Source: Opisthorchis felineus (taxonomy: Eukaryota; Platyhelminthes; Trematoda; Opisthorchiida; Opisthorchiidae). From it: a stretch of DNA of 64,000 nt. The notes beneath the pieces are model-generated. The model saw only the letters and a program-made list of their open reading frames with translations, was not told the DNA's origin and ran no database searches. Position numbers and translations under genes: made by a program. Where the stretch lies: positions 75,751 to 139,750 of the forward strand of contig SJOL01003000.1 in the NCBI GenBank assembly GCA_004794785.1, given 5' to 3'. Below are positions 46,001 through 56,787 of this stretch, in pieces. The stretch's first letter is position 1; every line of letters begins with the position of its first letter.

Positions 46001-49000
46001 GGTTCTGGGAAGGGTCCTCCAAGAGGACCCTATCAACCGCTGCCTCGTGGTCCAGACTTTTGAGCCAGGGGCTAAGAGTAGGGTCCCCGGGCAAAGCCAT
46101 GCACCCTCCCGATACCTTGTGGGTCAGGCTTTTGAGTCAAAGGCTCAAGGTGGAGCACCTCAACCAAACCCCGTTCTCCCGCTTGGACAACCGGGAAGTA
46201 TCATTCGCCATTGCAGCCCTTCGTTAAATGGCCTTCTCCCACATCTCGTCCCCACCCATCGAATGATGCAGTGCGATCAACCCATCTGCCAGTCCCCTAG
46301 CCACTGTTCCGTGTCTAAACCATCTCCCAGAAAAATAAACCAAAATAAACACTTACCAATATCAAAAGATATGATCCATATTGCAGCCTTCAATGTCCGT
46401 ACTCACATCACAAAGGGGCAACAGACATCTGTCGCTGAAACCTAGCTTCCCCTATCTGTCGGTATATGTTGCGTCCCGAAACACGCGTACAGGACCCCAT
46501 CTCGGTCGTACACCTCGAGCCGCTTAGGACGAGCTCAAACGTTCCACATTTCGCTCTTCGAATATCTGGTGATCCTGACGCAATGGTTCATAATGTGGGA
46601 GTCGCACTCAGCCCCAAGACTGAAAGCACTTTACTGGACTGGATCCCAGTAAACAGGTAAATTTGCGTTGTGCGGATGTCCGGCTTACTTGAGATCAATG
46701 CAGGTCGGTGCGGTAAATGGTGTTTATTTGTTGTATCAGCATACGCCCCGACACACTGCACTTCCAAGACTGAGAAGGACAGGTTTTATCGAGATCTGTC
46801 GCGATTGCCTCGGTTAGCAAGAAGAAAGGATACAGAAATCCTGGTGGGTGACTGGAATGTCCAAGTTGGACGACTATGTCAGGAAGAAGCACAGTTAGGT
46901 GGTAGATTTGAAGCAGATGCTTAGTGTACAGTAATGGGGAGCAACTGCTTCAGTTGTGTGCTGATCATTGCCTGTTCCCGATCAGTAAGAACTTCAAGAA
47001 TAAACTCCCATATCGACATACTTGGACGCCATCAACCGCAAGATAATCATTGACTCAAATGGACCCTGTGGCTATCAGTTACCCATCAATCAATAAATTC
47101 AATTCAATTTGTCAGCTATAAACCGTGTGCCATAAGTACATTGGTTCCAGCCGCTACAGTTTTGATCACCGCAAAGTGGGAGAGTGTGGGACATACAGCC
47201 ACGCCCTGGAGGCGATGGCATGTTCAGCTAGTTCGAGAACTGGGTAGCTATGCATTACAGACGATAGATTTGATGCCCGAGTGCCGCCGACTACCAGTGT
47301 CATAACTATTGGTGAGTTGAGTCCCGGGGTCTTCATCATGGAAAGCGGCATTTGTCGACCCGACTCAGTTTACTGGCTAGTGTTTTCATACTTCGTTGCC
47401 AGGTCATGCACCATTCACCTCTTGGTCGCTTCCACTCATCACAGGGTTGGTGGAAAAGAGCTCTGCGAGGCAGACGGTCTTCTGGCATGCGGACTACGTG
47501 TGCTAACCAGCGTAGCCTATGAAGCGTGAGTAATTCATCTATCGCGGGATAGTTCCTTCTTCCCAGGACCATCTGGCGTACCTTATCATTATGGATGTAG
47601 AGCTTCAATTAAAGATTACCGTTTCTATGACACCTAAGTGATTAGTTTGTCTGCAACAATGAGGTTTGGGTTTGATCCCACCCACTCTTGTTGAAGCACT
47701 TTACACTTTGCAGCTGTGAAGCGCATGCCAAACCGTGTGGCAGAATTATTTAGGTTATTTAAAATCGTTTGCATTTGGGAAGGATCTGAACCAAGGATAG
47801 CAATATCGTCTGCATACTCAGTGTCTATGAGCGAACGTCTCGGGAGCATTTCGATCCCCGAGGTTTCAGAGAAATTTCAAGAGCACATCAATAACAAAGT
47901 TGGAGATGAAAGGTGAGAGAGGGTAGCCTTGTTTTACACCACTGGAGGCGGCGAACTCAAGTGAACGCTTGCCGTGTACTCGTACGCGCCCACAGAAGTT
48001 CGCCTACAGTGCCCTCATAAGGGATATGAATTTCGAAGGAACACCTTTGATCGCCAGACACTGCCAAAGTTTCTGACGATCGACAGAATCAAAAGCAGCC
48101 TTCAGATCAAAAAAAAAGACAAACGTGGGACGTCTGAAGGAGTGGCGCTGTTCAAGAATTTGCCTCAAGGTAAAGATATGGTCGATGCATCTTCGGCCTG
48201 GGCTAAACCCAGCTTGATCCTCACGAATCTCTCTCTCAATCGACCAACCTCCGCAAGATCATGCCAGAGAGCACCTTAAATGCGGCGCGATTAGGCTAAT
48301 GTCACGGTGGTTTTTGCATGACGTTCTTGCGTCGTTTTTGAAATCTGGTATGACGGTCGAGGCGCTTCATTCCACTGGTATTCTGTTTTCGTTTCAAATT
48401 CTCTGCAGTATGGTCCTCAGACTGTTCACCAGGATTTCACCATCTTTGAACAGGAGGGATGCAGGCCATCTTGTTGAAGGAGTGATATCTCCCGCCGGAT
48501 TTCCGTTGTTGATGGTGAGCTGGTGTCAATGTTCCATTCAGGTCCGCTGGGTTCTCCAGGAGATTGTGTTGAGGGAGACTAGCTAAACTGTTGTTTGAAG
48601 TGTTCAGCCTATCGATCAAGACGATTGTGAGAGTGAACTGCCGCTCCGTCTTCTTCGCACATACTCCCGTTGACACCTGTCTTCTTTTGGCTGGTTGGTC
48701 TAATCAGCTGAATTGGGGCTGTTGCCTGCAGCGAAAGGCCTCTCCATTTCCGGGGACGAGATGGCTCAGTGGTTAGAGCGCGAATTTACCGAACAGAAGT
48801 TCCGTGGTTCGAACCCGACCTCTACCCCTCGACTTCCCCTGTCTAGGCTTGGGCAACCTTGCGGTATCCCAGCCCTCGTGCTTCCTTCTGGTGGCATGCC
48901 ATTTAGGCACCGAAAGGGTGCTACAGCTGAATAATTTTTTCCTGGACCTTCGAAATCCACCAGCGTTCTATGTCATTCTTGAAGCTTCTGAGTATCCGAT

Positions 49001-52000
49001 GTTTGAGGGACTTGCGCGCGCTATCATAGTCGCTAGTTGCTGGTATGAGCTTTCTGGTGACAATAAAACCTGCTGATCTCGACGGTATCCAGTGTTCATT
49101 TGCTTGAGTCGGATGGCTTTGACAGATAATTGTGAAAGCCGAGAGCATACCTTCTTTAACTTGCTTCCATTCGATCTTCAAGCAATCTCCGTCATCTTCA
49201 GGACTGTGTGTTTCCAGTAGCTTTCTAGCCAGATCAGCTCGATACTCGATAGCTACTGAAACTTTTCGAAGTTGATAAATGCAGTTGCTCTGCATTGGCA
49301 CGCGTGATGCTGATGGGAAGCGAAGAGTTAACCGGGTCCGCACAATGGCATCCTTAGAGTCAAGTTGGGTACCCTAGAAGGAACGGCAATCTTTAATTGA
49401 GGTAATGATAAGGTACGCCAGATGGTCCTGGGAAGAAGGAACTATCCCGCGATAGATGAATTACTCACACTTCATAGGCTACGCTGGTTAGCACACGTAG
49501 TCCGCATGCCAGAAGACCGTCTGCCTCGCAGAGCTCTTTTCCACCAACCCTGTGATGAGTGGAAGCGACCGAGAGGTGAATGGTGTATGACCTGGCAACG
49601 AAGTATGAAAACACTAGCCAGTAAACTGAGTCGGGTCGACAACTGCCGCTTTCCATGATGAAGACCCCGGGACTCAACTCACCAATAGTTATGACACTGG
49701 TAGTCGGCGGCACTCGGGCATCAAATCTATCGTCTGTAATGCATAGCTACCCAGTTCTCGAACTAACTGAACATGCCATCGCCTCCAGGGCGTGGCTGTA
49801 TGTCCCACACTCTCCCACTTTGCGGCGATCAAAACTGTAGCGGCTGGAACCAATGTACTTATGGCACACGGTTTATACCTCAGGTTGTCTGACCAGAACT
49901 GTTCAGCTGTACCACTAATCTGCTTGGGTTGAATCATGATTGGATTTGCATTGTTGTCACGCTGTCGAATGGACGTAGTAGTCTAGTCGGTCTTGCTGCG
50001 CATGCACTAGTAGTTGGATATTGGACAGCAGCTCGAATTCATCGAACTGCATTAATCTTCACTTGTTTCTAGTTATAACACATTTTGTCAGTAAGTGGCA
50101 GTGTGCAACACCGTAGTGCAACCGCCGTTAGTGAGTGCAAGTGGAACTTATCCGATTTGTTTTCAACCATCGGCGTCTACGCGGCATTGCACATGTGACG
50201 GGGGCACCGTATTTCCAATGTTTAAGCACTTCGGATGGTACTTGGAAAGGCGTTTGGTGGACGCTCGATTGACGGCTTGGTAAACCTACGCTTGGTAGTG
50301 TGCGACGCACACCGAGACGGGCCTTATTTGCCACATTAGGAACGAGGTTTAAAAATTCAATTGGTATGCAGGTTTTGATACAGCCAACTCGTAACAGAGA
50401 CCCAACTCACAATCTTCATCACATTGGTGTAGCTGACTGCCAGGGTTTAGAGCCAAAAACCCACTTAGCCAGTGTTTGGAAAACCCCTTGATAGGGCTAA
50501 ATCACCTTCACTTCAAGTTTGCTCTTCTCGATTGGTCTTCCACACCTAATCGTCTTTCTTTCAAGTTCACTCCTAGTCTATCGGCTGTAATGGCCATGAC
50601 CACCGTACTCACGTGCACAAATAACAGTTAAAAGAAGTATGGTAGCTGGGTGCTGACGGTGTACTAAGGGTGTATTGCTGTTGAGAATAACAATGATAAC
50701 AATAACTCTGCACACAAAAAACAGTTGAAAAGCAGAATAGAAGAGTTAAGGGGAGGATTCCCGTGGACAGATCAACATGACTCACTGGTCAGATCAGCAC
50801 TCGGCAAACTACTCTACAGGTGGTACTGTATGTGGAGTGTATCGTTGCGTACTGTGTATATCATTCGTAGAGCAAATACACCCAGATTCTACTATGCGCA
50901 TGCAATTCCCGTCCCAGTGACGGGCCAAACAGACATGAAGAATGTCTAGACAGTGTTTGGTTAACGGGCTATCAACTTAACCACTGTTCTTCAGTATAAA
51001 CGGCTCTAGTTAAGTCCCAAAAACTCATGTGTACGACCAAATGTGAACACACTGAGCTAATGATATGGAAAACACGAAGGGTTACGTATTCCAATTACCG
51101 ACTGAAGATTTCCCAAGGCACGGAAAACAACGGTATTATCAGTAGTATTGCCCTTGCTAGAAATGACAAGGCAAGCATTGCCTATTTTCAGAAGATAAAC
51201 AATGACAAAGTTGAATTCATTCGTTCATTTACTTTACCACCAAAAGAATTCTAAAAGCACCTCAACCAATTGGTTTTGTCGTGTAAATATATTTGACTCC
51301 TATAGCCCTCTCCGCCCAGAAGACAATGCACGGGTTTCGTCAGAATCGTTCGACAGTAATGGTAGTAGCCTTGGTTATAACAGTAAATGTATTGTTGGAA
51401 AAAAGTCGACGAGTGTGTGGAAGAGAAAATGGGTCACAGGGGAACATGTTGATAAAAGATGGCAAACACCTCAATCCGATCGAGGCGACTCGCTCTTGGG
51501 ACTGATCATTAAAACACTGTTCCTACCCACAGCGGACAGACATACCTCCCTGTCGGACTTACAGACGTAACATATATTAATAATAATTGTTCAGCTGTGG
51601 CACACTTTCAACTCATAGCTGCCAAGCAACACGAAGGAAACACGAGGAATGAGATACTATCACGCTGTCCTAGAGCAGTCAAGAATCAAAGGTTGGGTTC
51701 CAACGAAGAACTTCCAGGTAGGTGGTTTCGCACCTCAAACAGTGAACCATTTCGACCGCTTTTCAAAAGATCCCGGCGTATTACCACCCAAATACCCCTA
51801 CCTTATAAGTGTCCATCGAGCTGAATGGTTCCTCGACTTTGAACAGACAACTTTATGTACAGCACCATGGGAATTGTAAGTCGCACGTAAAATTGGAATC
51901 AAATTATGAACTTTTCCGAGCTGATAATTATGGGCGGTACAAGACAACGTGGGGGGTTCGATGGGTTAATAGTACGCAGTGGGTCGTTCCGCATGTGGCA

Positions 52001-53087
52001 AGAGTTGTAAAGTTGATCGGATGATGAGCACAAAGGGTCTAGGTTATGAGTTATATCAACTGTTAAAAGTTCCTTCTGAACGTTTCTCTACAAAATGGTT
52101 TGCGCGCTACAATTTTCAACGAGTGATTATTGAGCCACAGGATCTTCAAGATCGTCGGTTTTGAGGCACTTGCAAAGGAGAAAGAATCTGGACCAGACGA
52201 TATGGGGTGTTCAATTTTCGGAAGTAAACACCATCGAAGTGTTAGAGAGAACATCTTCACTTACGAGGTTTCGCTTCTTGAAATGGTCCCTAATTTGTTG
52301 GTTGGTAGCCTTCACGTAGATGACCAAGTGAGGTTTCCACAAACACCGACTCGTTATTCCATGATGTTGATTGAACCAACGAGACGCTAAACATAGAACA
52401 GTAAACTGAGTTTGAGAGAGACGCGAAATACCTCGGTCAGACATGTATCCAGCTCTGAGAAATGCATCGGACCAAGCGATTTCAGAGAATGGACTACGAT
52501 CTGTGATGAAACCACGACCTGTGAGAGTGAACAGAGATGAATTAGTCAACCAGCCATGAAGTTGACCTACCTGTATTAAAGAGAGTACACAGGCCCTTCA
52601 AATATTTCAGATGCCGCCGAATGTAGAATTGCAGCTGAAGGTAAAGTGGCTTGCCCTTATTTATCAAATCCGGTTCGTTCCAGAACATTTCACAGGTGTA
52701 ATACTTTGCATCGTCCGGCAGTACTGCATTATGGCAACGCAGGTCAAAAGCGGGATTACAGTCCTTGAATACGTAGATATCGTCCTCTGTGACATCCGGA
52801 AAGTAGTTCATGCCGAAGTGCTCGGCCAGTTTTGCGGCCAAAAATGACTTGCCGCAACCAATGTTCCCTTCAACAACGATCACTTTGCTATTTTCGTTCA
52901 ATCGAGCATACGTTGGATCACGTATTGATCGAATCAGTGAAAAAGGTTGGCTAATATAATCAAAGGGAGGAGGTTTTGCATAGGCGATTTCACCGCTTTC
53001 TATCGTTTTTATAGATCGGTAGATACATTTTAAGGTGGAGAGTTGAGTGCGACGGAGCGCTACGGGTGTGTGGGCAATAAGAGCCAT
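36934..53087 (-). CDS. NDUFA10: NADH dehydrogenase 1 alpha subcomplex subunit 10, mitochondrial
   Basis: Accessory 42-kDa subunit of respiratory complex I on the matrix side; a member of the deoxynucleoside-kinase-like family. Seven exons: 53087-52571, 52518-52265, 43927-43769, 42054-41933, 41713-41661, 40339-40278, 37062-36934. All phases agree and give about 431 residues (human 355, fly about 407). The ATG has an in-frame TAA four codons upstream. The N-terminus is basic and Ser/Thr-rich, fitting a presequence. The Walker A motif [11 protein letters not shown] is at about residue 70, followed by [30 protein letters not shown] matches the LSTGQG..LERS region, [10 protein letters not shown] the VVEDIEYLKF region, and [10 protein letters not shown] plus [11 protein letters not shown] the C-terminal HQFRELPGRKYSPGYNTE region. 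Introns are 52 bases to 8.3 kb and hold RTE, SINE and PLE fragments. Exons 5 and 6 are the least certain. Confidence 0.88.
38910..38952 (-). ncRNA. Hammerhead ribozyme motif in NDUFA10 intron 6 (sense)
   Basis: Minus strand order: GCCTAC (stem I), CTGATGA, stem II GCCC with loop CAAGAA and GGGC, GAAA, CCGGT, C17, GTGGGC (stem I partner). Every invariant core position is present. Stem I makes six pairs (one G-U), better than the 32.2-kb copy. The only helix III is the self-complementary ACCGGT, suited to dimerisation. The motif is part of a truncated PLE terminal region (38885-38995) whose tail stops just after cttgaacc. It has the same orientation as NDUFA10, so it is transcribed in that gene's pre-mRNA. 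Predicted cleavage is between 38916 and 38915. Confidence 0.8.
39100..39290 (+). mobile_element. tRNA-derived SINE copy
   Basis: Well preserved: A box (gatagctgagtggttaagg), B box (ggttcgaacctaacc), body with tgcctaggcttgggtaacct, cagtcctcgtgcttcctt, ttacagctgaacga, T-rich tail. Lies in NDUFA10 intron 6, antisense to the gene. Confidence 0.85.
39735..39960 (-). mobile_element. Penelope-like fragment with degraded hammerhead
   Basis: CTGATGA and GAAA are kept (minus strand, 39764-39807) and stem I is perfect (GCCCAC/GTGGGT), but stem II has lost two pairs and helix III has drifted to ATCGTTA. In NDUFA10 intron 6, sense. Probably weak or inactive. Confidence 0.7.
40278..40339 (-). CDS. NDUFA10: NDUFA10 exon 6
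   Basis: 62 nt. Enters with two bases completing a Tyr codon and leaves in phase 0 at a GTAAGC donor. [20 protein letters not shown] leads directly into exon 7 as in the family's HQF-R-KYSP region. The acceptor (aaccccccacaag) is fair. Confidence 0.65.
41661..41713 (-). CDS. NDUFA10: NDUFA10 exon 5
   Basis: 53 nt, [17 protein letters not shown]. The acceptor (cctcttccttggagag) is the only one that keeps the frame after exon 4; the donor GTAATC is weak. The distance from the exon 4 Trp to the KYPP motif then equals that in vertebrates, which supports the join. Confidence 0.55.
41933..42054 (-). CDS. NDUFA10: NDUFA10 exon 4
   Basis: Begins after an excellent acceptor (attgaatttttcttcatctag) in phase 0. 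[15 protein letters not shown] lines up with the VVEDIEYLKFDKG region; [10 protein letters not shown] carries the family's Trp. Donor GTCAGT. Confidence 0.75.
42760..43010 (-). mobile_element. Penelope-like terminal fragment, hammerhead box deleted
   Basis: On the minus strand the GAAA, ACCGGTC and stem I partner are intact (42801-42831), but a deletion of about 12 bases removed the CTGATGA box and half of stem II. The remaining terminal blocks (gagtggattagtc, aacgagagattcagctggg, ggcggcctggtgcagcac) are well kept. In NDUFA10 intron 3, sense. Confidence 0.75.
43769..43927 (-). CDS. NDUFA10: NDUFA10 exon 3
   Basis: 53 codons, phase 0 at both ends, acceptor gctttgttttttgtctag, donor [26 protein letters not shown] followed by [16 protein letters not shown] matches the PHEMKITSAYLQDIENAY...SEKCEVL segment of the family. 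Confidence 0.85.
44330..45025 (-). repeat. Composite repeat with internal tRNA-like block, copy 3
   Basis: Reverse orientation of the copies at 26640 and 32945, and close to the latter (for example cgagttcggtccctggagca and tggcgtggtggatagcgcg on the minus strand). In NDUFA10 intron 2. Confidence 0.75.
45340..47064 (+). mobile_element. RTE/SR2-like non-LTR element, 5' part and endonuclease
   Basis: The 5' region (45340-46370) is GC-rich with repeated motifs (gggtcaggcttttgagtc, ccagacttttgagccaggg). The endonuclease follows in broken frames: [26 protein letters not shown]-like remnant, [40 protein letters not shown] and [20 protein letters not shown], the usual order of the apurinic endonuclease (AFNVRT, SETR, SAYAP, GDWN). 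Stops and frameshifts mark it as dead. It ends within the endonuclease next to the inverted RT copy. Confidence 0.85.
45446..45473 (+). repeat. CA microsatellite
   Basis: A short run of CA repeats (about ten units with interruptions) inside the 5' region of the RTE element. Confidence 0.8.
47117..49380 (-). mobile_element. RTE/SR2-like non-LTR element, reverse transcriptase part
   Basis: Minus-strand order: endonuclease end ([20 protein letters not shown]), linker ([20 protein letters not shown]), SINE insertion at 48758-48945, RT palm ([56 protein letters not shown]), catalytic [12 protein letters not shown] near 47815, then the C-terminal [20 protein letters not shown] and [12 protein letters not shown]. 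The YADD box is intact but several stops and frameshifts occur. The 3' 490 bases form an inverted repeat with 49385-49885. Confidence 0.88.
48758..48945 (+). mobile_element. tRNA-derived SINE copy inside RTE
   Basis: Best-preserved copy: gagatggctcagtggttaga, ggttcgaacccgacc, ctgtctaggcttgggcaacc, cagccctcgtgcttcctt, gtgctacagctgaat, T-rich tail. It interrupts the RTE copy and so is younger than it. Confidence 0.88.
49385..49885 (+). mobile_element. RTE 3' end fragment, inverted partner of 47117-47615
   Basis: It encodes the same RT C-terminus in plus orientation ([32 protein letters not shown]). By eye it is about 98% identical to the reverse complement of 47126-47615, with a deletion of about 15 bases near its start. 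Confidence 0.85.
49886..51589. other. Intronic sequence without features
   Basis: Part of NDUFA10 intron 2. Several open frames under 80 codons, none with splice context or recognisable content. Confidence 0.4.
51590..51770 (-). mobile_element. tRNA-derived SINE copy, diverged
   Basis: Reverse orientation: ccacagctgaac tail end at 51590, ttccttcgtgttgcttggcagc body, ggttcgaaaccacc-type B box near 51735. A tempting plus-strand open frame across it is SINE sequence, not a gene. Confidence 0.65.
52265..52518 (-). CDS. NDUFA10: NDUFA10 exon 2
   Basis: Acceptor ctctgttcactctcacag, consensus GTAAGT donor. Continues [20 protein letters not shown], then [20 protein letters not shown], corresponding to the PHVVVYIDVPVPEVQSRIQK strand-helix of the family. 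Confidence 0.92.
52571..53087 (-). CDS. NDUFA10: NDUFA10 exon 1
   Basis: Carries the presequence, the Walker A P-loop ([19 protein letters not shown]) and the [16 protein letters not shown] segment. Ends at GTAGGT, phase 1, before a 52-base intron. Confidence 0.93.
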
Positions 53088-53689
53088 ATGTGTTGGTTAC
53101 GATGGATGGAACGTTCATCAACTGACCGCAAGGCCGTGGGGTAGGAAAATTGAGTGAGACGACTAAAGCGAGAGAATGGAAAATGAAATGTGATGTAAGC
53201 ATCGTTAAGCATGCAAAAAGATGATTAGCTTACACTACGTTACTTCAATCAGTAGTCAAGCATAACTCCGAAATGGACCGGGACGATGTGTTTCACGTAT
53301 ACCGAGAAAATATGCATGCATACATACCGCAAAACAAAAACTCAGGAATATCGGGAATTCAGGTTCCTGGTTGCTTCACAGCCGGTCGAATTACTTAGAC
53401 ACTAGCTGTGGCTGAAAAACGTAGAAACACTAGAAAATGACTTCAGAGAAACACAAATGTGTATTTTCTGAACGACTGGGAGCGACAGATATGCGAGCGT
53501 ATGGCAGCGACACTACAGGGAGAATAAAATAAGTGCTGTCCACGACGGTATATACTACGAAAGTGGATAAACAAGCCTCAGTATGAGAAGTTCGAAGACG
53601 GACGACAAATGGGAGCCGACAGATAGATTCTTCGCAGTAGTGCCGAGATCAAGTGTCCAGAAGCATTTCTAGATTCAAATCACTTGGTC
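53088..53689. other. NDUFA10 upstream region
   Basis: No gene seen. The first 150 bases should hold the 5' UTR and promoter of NDUFA10, but no TATA or CCAAT box stands out. Confidence 0.4.
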
Positions 53690-55510
53690 CGGAGGACAGA
53701 AACTACGCATTTGTCGGCCGGATTTGGTTTGCGTTCCGGATCCACTTGGCTGGGCCGACAGCACTTCGCCGCTCCGGGGGATGTGCCCTGGAATCCACGT
53801 AGGGTGTCTGCCGCTGTAATCACGAACCAACACTCTCTGGCCTTCGCTAAAGCAGTGCGGCTGCGCCATGATGCCGATTGAACTGGTTCTCCATTCTCCT
53901 GTTGTGATGACAAGTGTCTTTTCTGATAGTCAGATAGTGTTATGTTGTGTTCGAAGCTTACCTCGGAGCAGTCCCTCTGCTAGTGACACTCCATCAGACG
54001 AACTGGGGCTTGGCGTCGCTCGACATACCAGCAGGAACCTTTGAAAAATCTTCTCCGTCAGTCACTCCCCTTTGGAATCCTGAAGTTCACGCTTCAGAGT
54101 GTCAACGAAGCGTTCCGCCTGGCCATTCGACTGTGGATGAAACAGTGGCGAGCGGATATGAGTTATGCCGTATTCCCCACAAAATTATGCGAACACCGAT
54201 GACGTGAACTAACTACCGTTGTCAGATACAACGGCATCTGGCGTTACAAAGCGACTGAACACTCGTCGGAGTTCCAGGACTGTAGTGGCAGTTGTGGGGC
54301 TGTTCACTGGAAGAATTCCCGACCACTTGCTGTAAGCATCAATCACGACCAAAATGTGTTGGTCACCCACAAGACCTACACAGTCTATGTGAAGTCGGGA
54401 CCAGGGTTTGGTCGGCTGCAGACACGACCGTAGGTAAGTTTTCATCAGTGACTTGGATGCTTCACTACACTTCAGAAAAGATTTGGAGACTTGCTCAATC
54501 TGGGAGTCCATCAAAGGCCAGTAGACATAACTCCGAGCAAGGGACTCCATTCTGTTTGTTTCCGAGGGCCCTTTATGAAACTGATTCGGTACTGCTGGTT
54601 GTAACTCCTTTGGAATGAAAACGCATTATGAAAATAAAAGGCATCCGTCGGCTAGTGGTAATGCGTCATGCCGGTTGAAGTAAGGTGTCAGTTCGGCTTT
54701 TTGGCAGGTACGCGACCATTGATTGCAGTGGTACTTGATGACCTGCTGCAACACACGGCCTTGGTCAGTAGCCTGGCAGACGATGCCAGCAGTTACTGGG
54801 AGAATGCGACTTGCCTCCGATACTACGTGATTTACCTCCGGTTCCAAGGCAATTATTGCGGCTACAGTGTTCTCTGTTTCTGGCCTGCTTGAATTAATGA
54901 GACGCGACAGTGCATCGGCTTTCCAAAGGTTGATGGTGGACTGGTACGTGATCATAGAGTCGTATCCCAGAAGTAAAGTGGCTCATCGCTGCAGATGGTT
55001 TGCGGTATACATCGGAATCCCTTTTTTAAGTCCAACACAGTAAGGAACGGGTTGTGATCGGTCAGCAAACTGATGGCTCTAGAGCATATTATGGATTTTT
55101 TTGACGGCGAACACGATCGCCAAGGCTTCTTTTTCTATCTGACTGTAGGTGCGCTCGGCTGGGGTCATGGATCTGGCCGCATGTGCAATGGCTTTCTGGG
55201 TGTTGTCGGGGATTACCAATGCGAAACCACTGCGCATGGGAGGTGGGAAGCAAGCCGGAGCTCACCATGGATTTGATAGAGTCAAAGGTGCACTGGCATT
55301 CTTTTGACCATGACACTTGTGGTCCTTGGTGAGTAGCTGATTAAGTGGGCATCGGAGGTAATGCAAGGCAGGCAGAAACGAGCTGTAGTGACTGACGAGA
55401 CCGAGGAAGCCCATTAGGTAACCCAGAAAACGGGTGGCTAGGCCACTTCCAGTTGTACGGTTGAGATAGAAGTGACCACTAATACCACTCCTGGAGATTA
55501 TTCTCACCTG
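53690..55510 (-). pseudogene. Ty3/gypsy retrotransposon fragment (RT end to integrase)
   Basis: Minus-strand order: RT thumb (LMGFLGLVSHYSSFLPALHY, LRCPLNQLLTKDHK), RNase H start (WSKECQCTFDSIKSMVSSGL), RNase H end (TINLWKADALSRL), integrase zinc region and catalytic core (SRLHIDCVGLVGDQHILVVI, DAYSKWSGI, DAVVSDNGS), and integrase C-terminus (FSEGQRVLVRDYSGRHPTWI). Frames change several times and stops interrupt it. The 5' part with gag, protease and the RT palm is missing. Resembles CsRn1-type gypsy elements of flukes. No LTR was found on either side. Confidence 0.88.
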
Positions 55511-55869
55511 GAAATGTTTCAGTGACCGAGCTAAGGCAGTAAATCTTCCTCTAAATCAGAGAGCACAACAATACATCCAGTGGGGAAAAACAGATGCAAC
55601 ATTGAACTTTGAATATGATTTAGGTGAACACACACCATTCTGACTGAGAGCTGTTGTGTTCTTCTGCTGTCCAACCGTTACCTGTGTACATGGGTACGTT
55701 GGTACTGGTGATCGACAAACTAGGTGAAACCTAGAAAAGGGACGGGAAAGAAAATTCGAGTAAGGGTGAATGAGTGAAGACGACATCTCCATTGGTTTCG
55801 TGACTGAGCCACATCAGTGAGGGTCTTCCAACACCGATTGAGCAGACCCTTAATCACCAGCAGTGCGCA

Positions 55870-55960
55870 TAGCACGAATCTCTTAGGAGATTCGAACTAG
55901 CGACCTCCGAGCTAGTAGCATTTGACTAAACCGATCGGCCATCAGTGGCTGGTCAGTAAT
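55870..55960 (-). repeat. tRNA-like block
   Basis: Minus strand shows a pol III A-box-like tcggtttagtcaaatgc and B box ggtcgctagttcgaatctc at tRNA spacing, but no seven-pair acceptor stem. It is probably the head of a SINE attached to the RTE fragment next to it. Confidence 0.5.
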
Positions 55961-56149
55961 GTGTGTGTAATGCACATAGACAGGTTACAGGCCACGCGCC
56001 CTTCAATCGCGGATTTCACACCACATGGTCACGTATTGGCTGGCTCCTGGAATGACGACCTCTAAGATGGATGAGTGCCAATACGTTCTATCTAAATGCG
56101 AGTTAATCAGCCTGTTGATCATCCGCTCGTGACCAGACAGTTTATTCTT

Positions 56150-56520
56150 CAACTACTAATCGGGATACAGCAGAATCGAATCTCTCCGAAGATTCGTGAG
56201 ATGTGCACTACCGACGATTCCCAATAAAGACAAAACAGCTACACAGTGACTCCCAGGTTTTGGGCACAGACTGAGTGCACTTATAGAATGAACTCTCGAT
56301 TGTAATTGCATCGAACTGTCAACCAAGACTTCACTAGACGACCTGCCAAATAACATACAACATACTTCGACTGCGATACTCCCAACCCACATATGCAATG
56401 CCCCGTAGACACCGACGGTCAGAAGTAAGCAGTTGTCTTCTGTATGCAGCGCAAAGTAGTTAAGTTTCACATCCATACAACAGAATTGGGTCACATTGTG
56501 GCACTTTACACTCTGTCCGT
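56150..56520 (-). pseudogene. RTE reverse transcriptase C-terminal remnant
   Basis: Minus strand reads ILLYGCET in one frame and RRCLRGIAYVGWEYRSRS in another, the hallmark segment downstream of the RTE RT domain. Frameshifts and stops throughout. Confidence 0.65.
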
Positions 56521-56787
56521 CATTGGCAGTCTGGTGTTACGCAGGATCCGCAGTCGATTGAGCTGAAGGAAGGCCGTTTACACCTTTTCTATTATTACAC
56601 TGACGTTGTCAGCAATACTGTCGGCGGAAGTGATGCACCTACCCAGATAAATATGTTTAGTAACTGATTTCAATAGTTAGGCTACAAAAACTAGATCGGG
56701 TGGTGTGTTCGTGCAAAACTTGAAGTAGCTCTTTGCAATTTTAAGTCGGCGAACTGAACCACCTCCTCGTGGTGCCGACTGTGTAGC

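Noticed and set aside
51649..51879. Plus-strand open frame with a plausible protein sequence
   Set aside because: The reverse strand is a diverged SINE copy, so the open frame is repeat sequence.
55860..55965. Functional tRNA gene
   Set aside because: A and B boxes are present but there is no paired acceptor stem; SINE-like.
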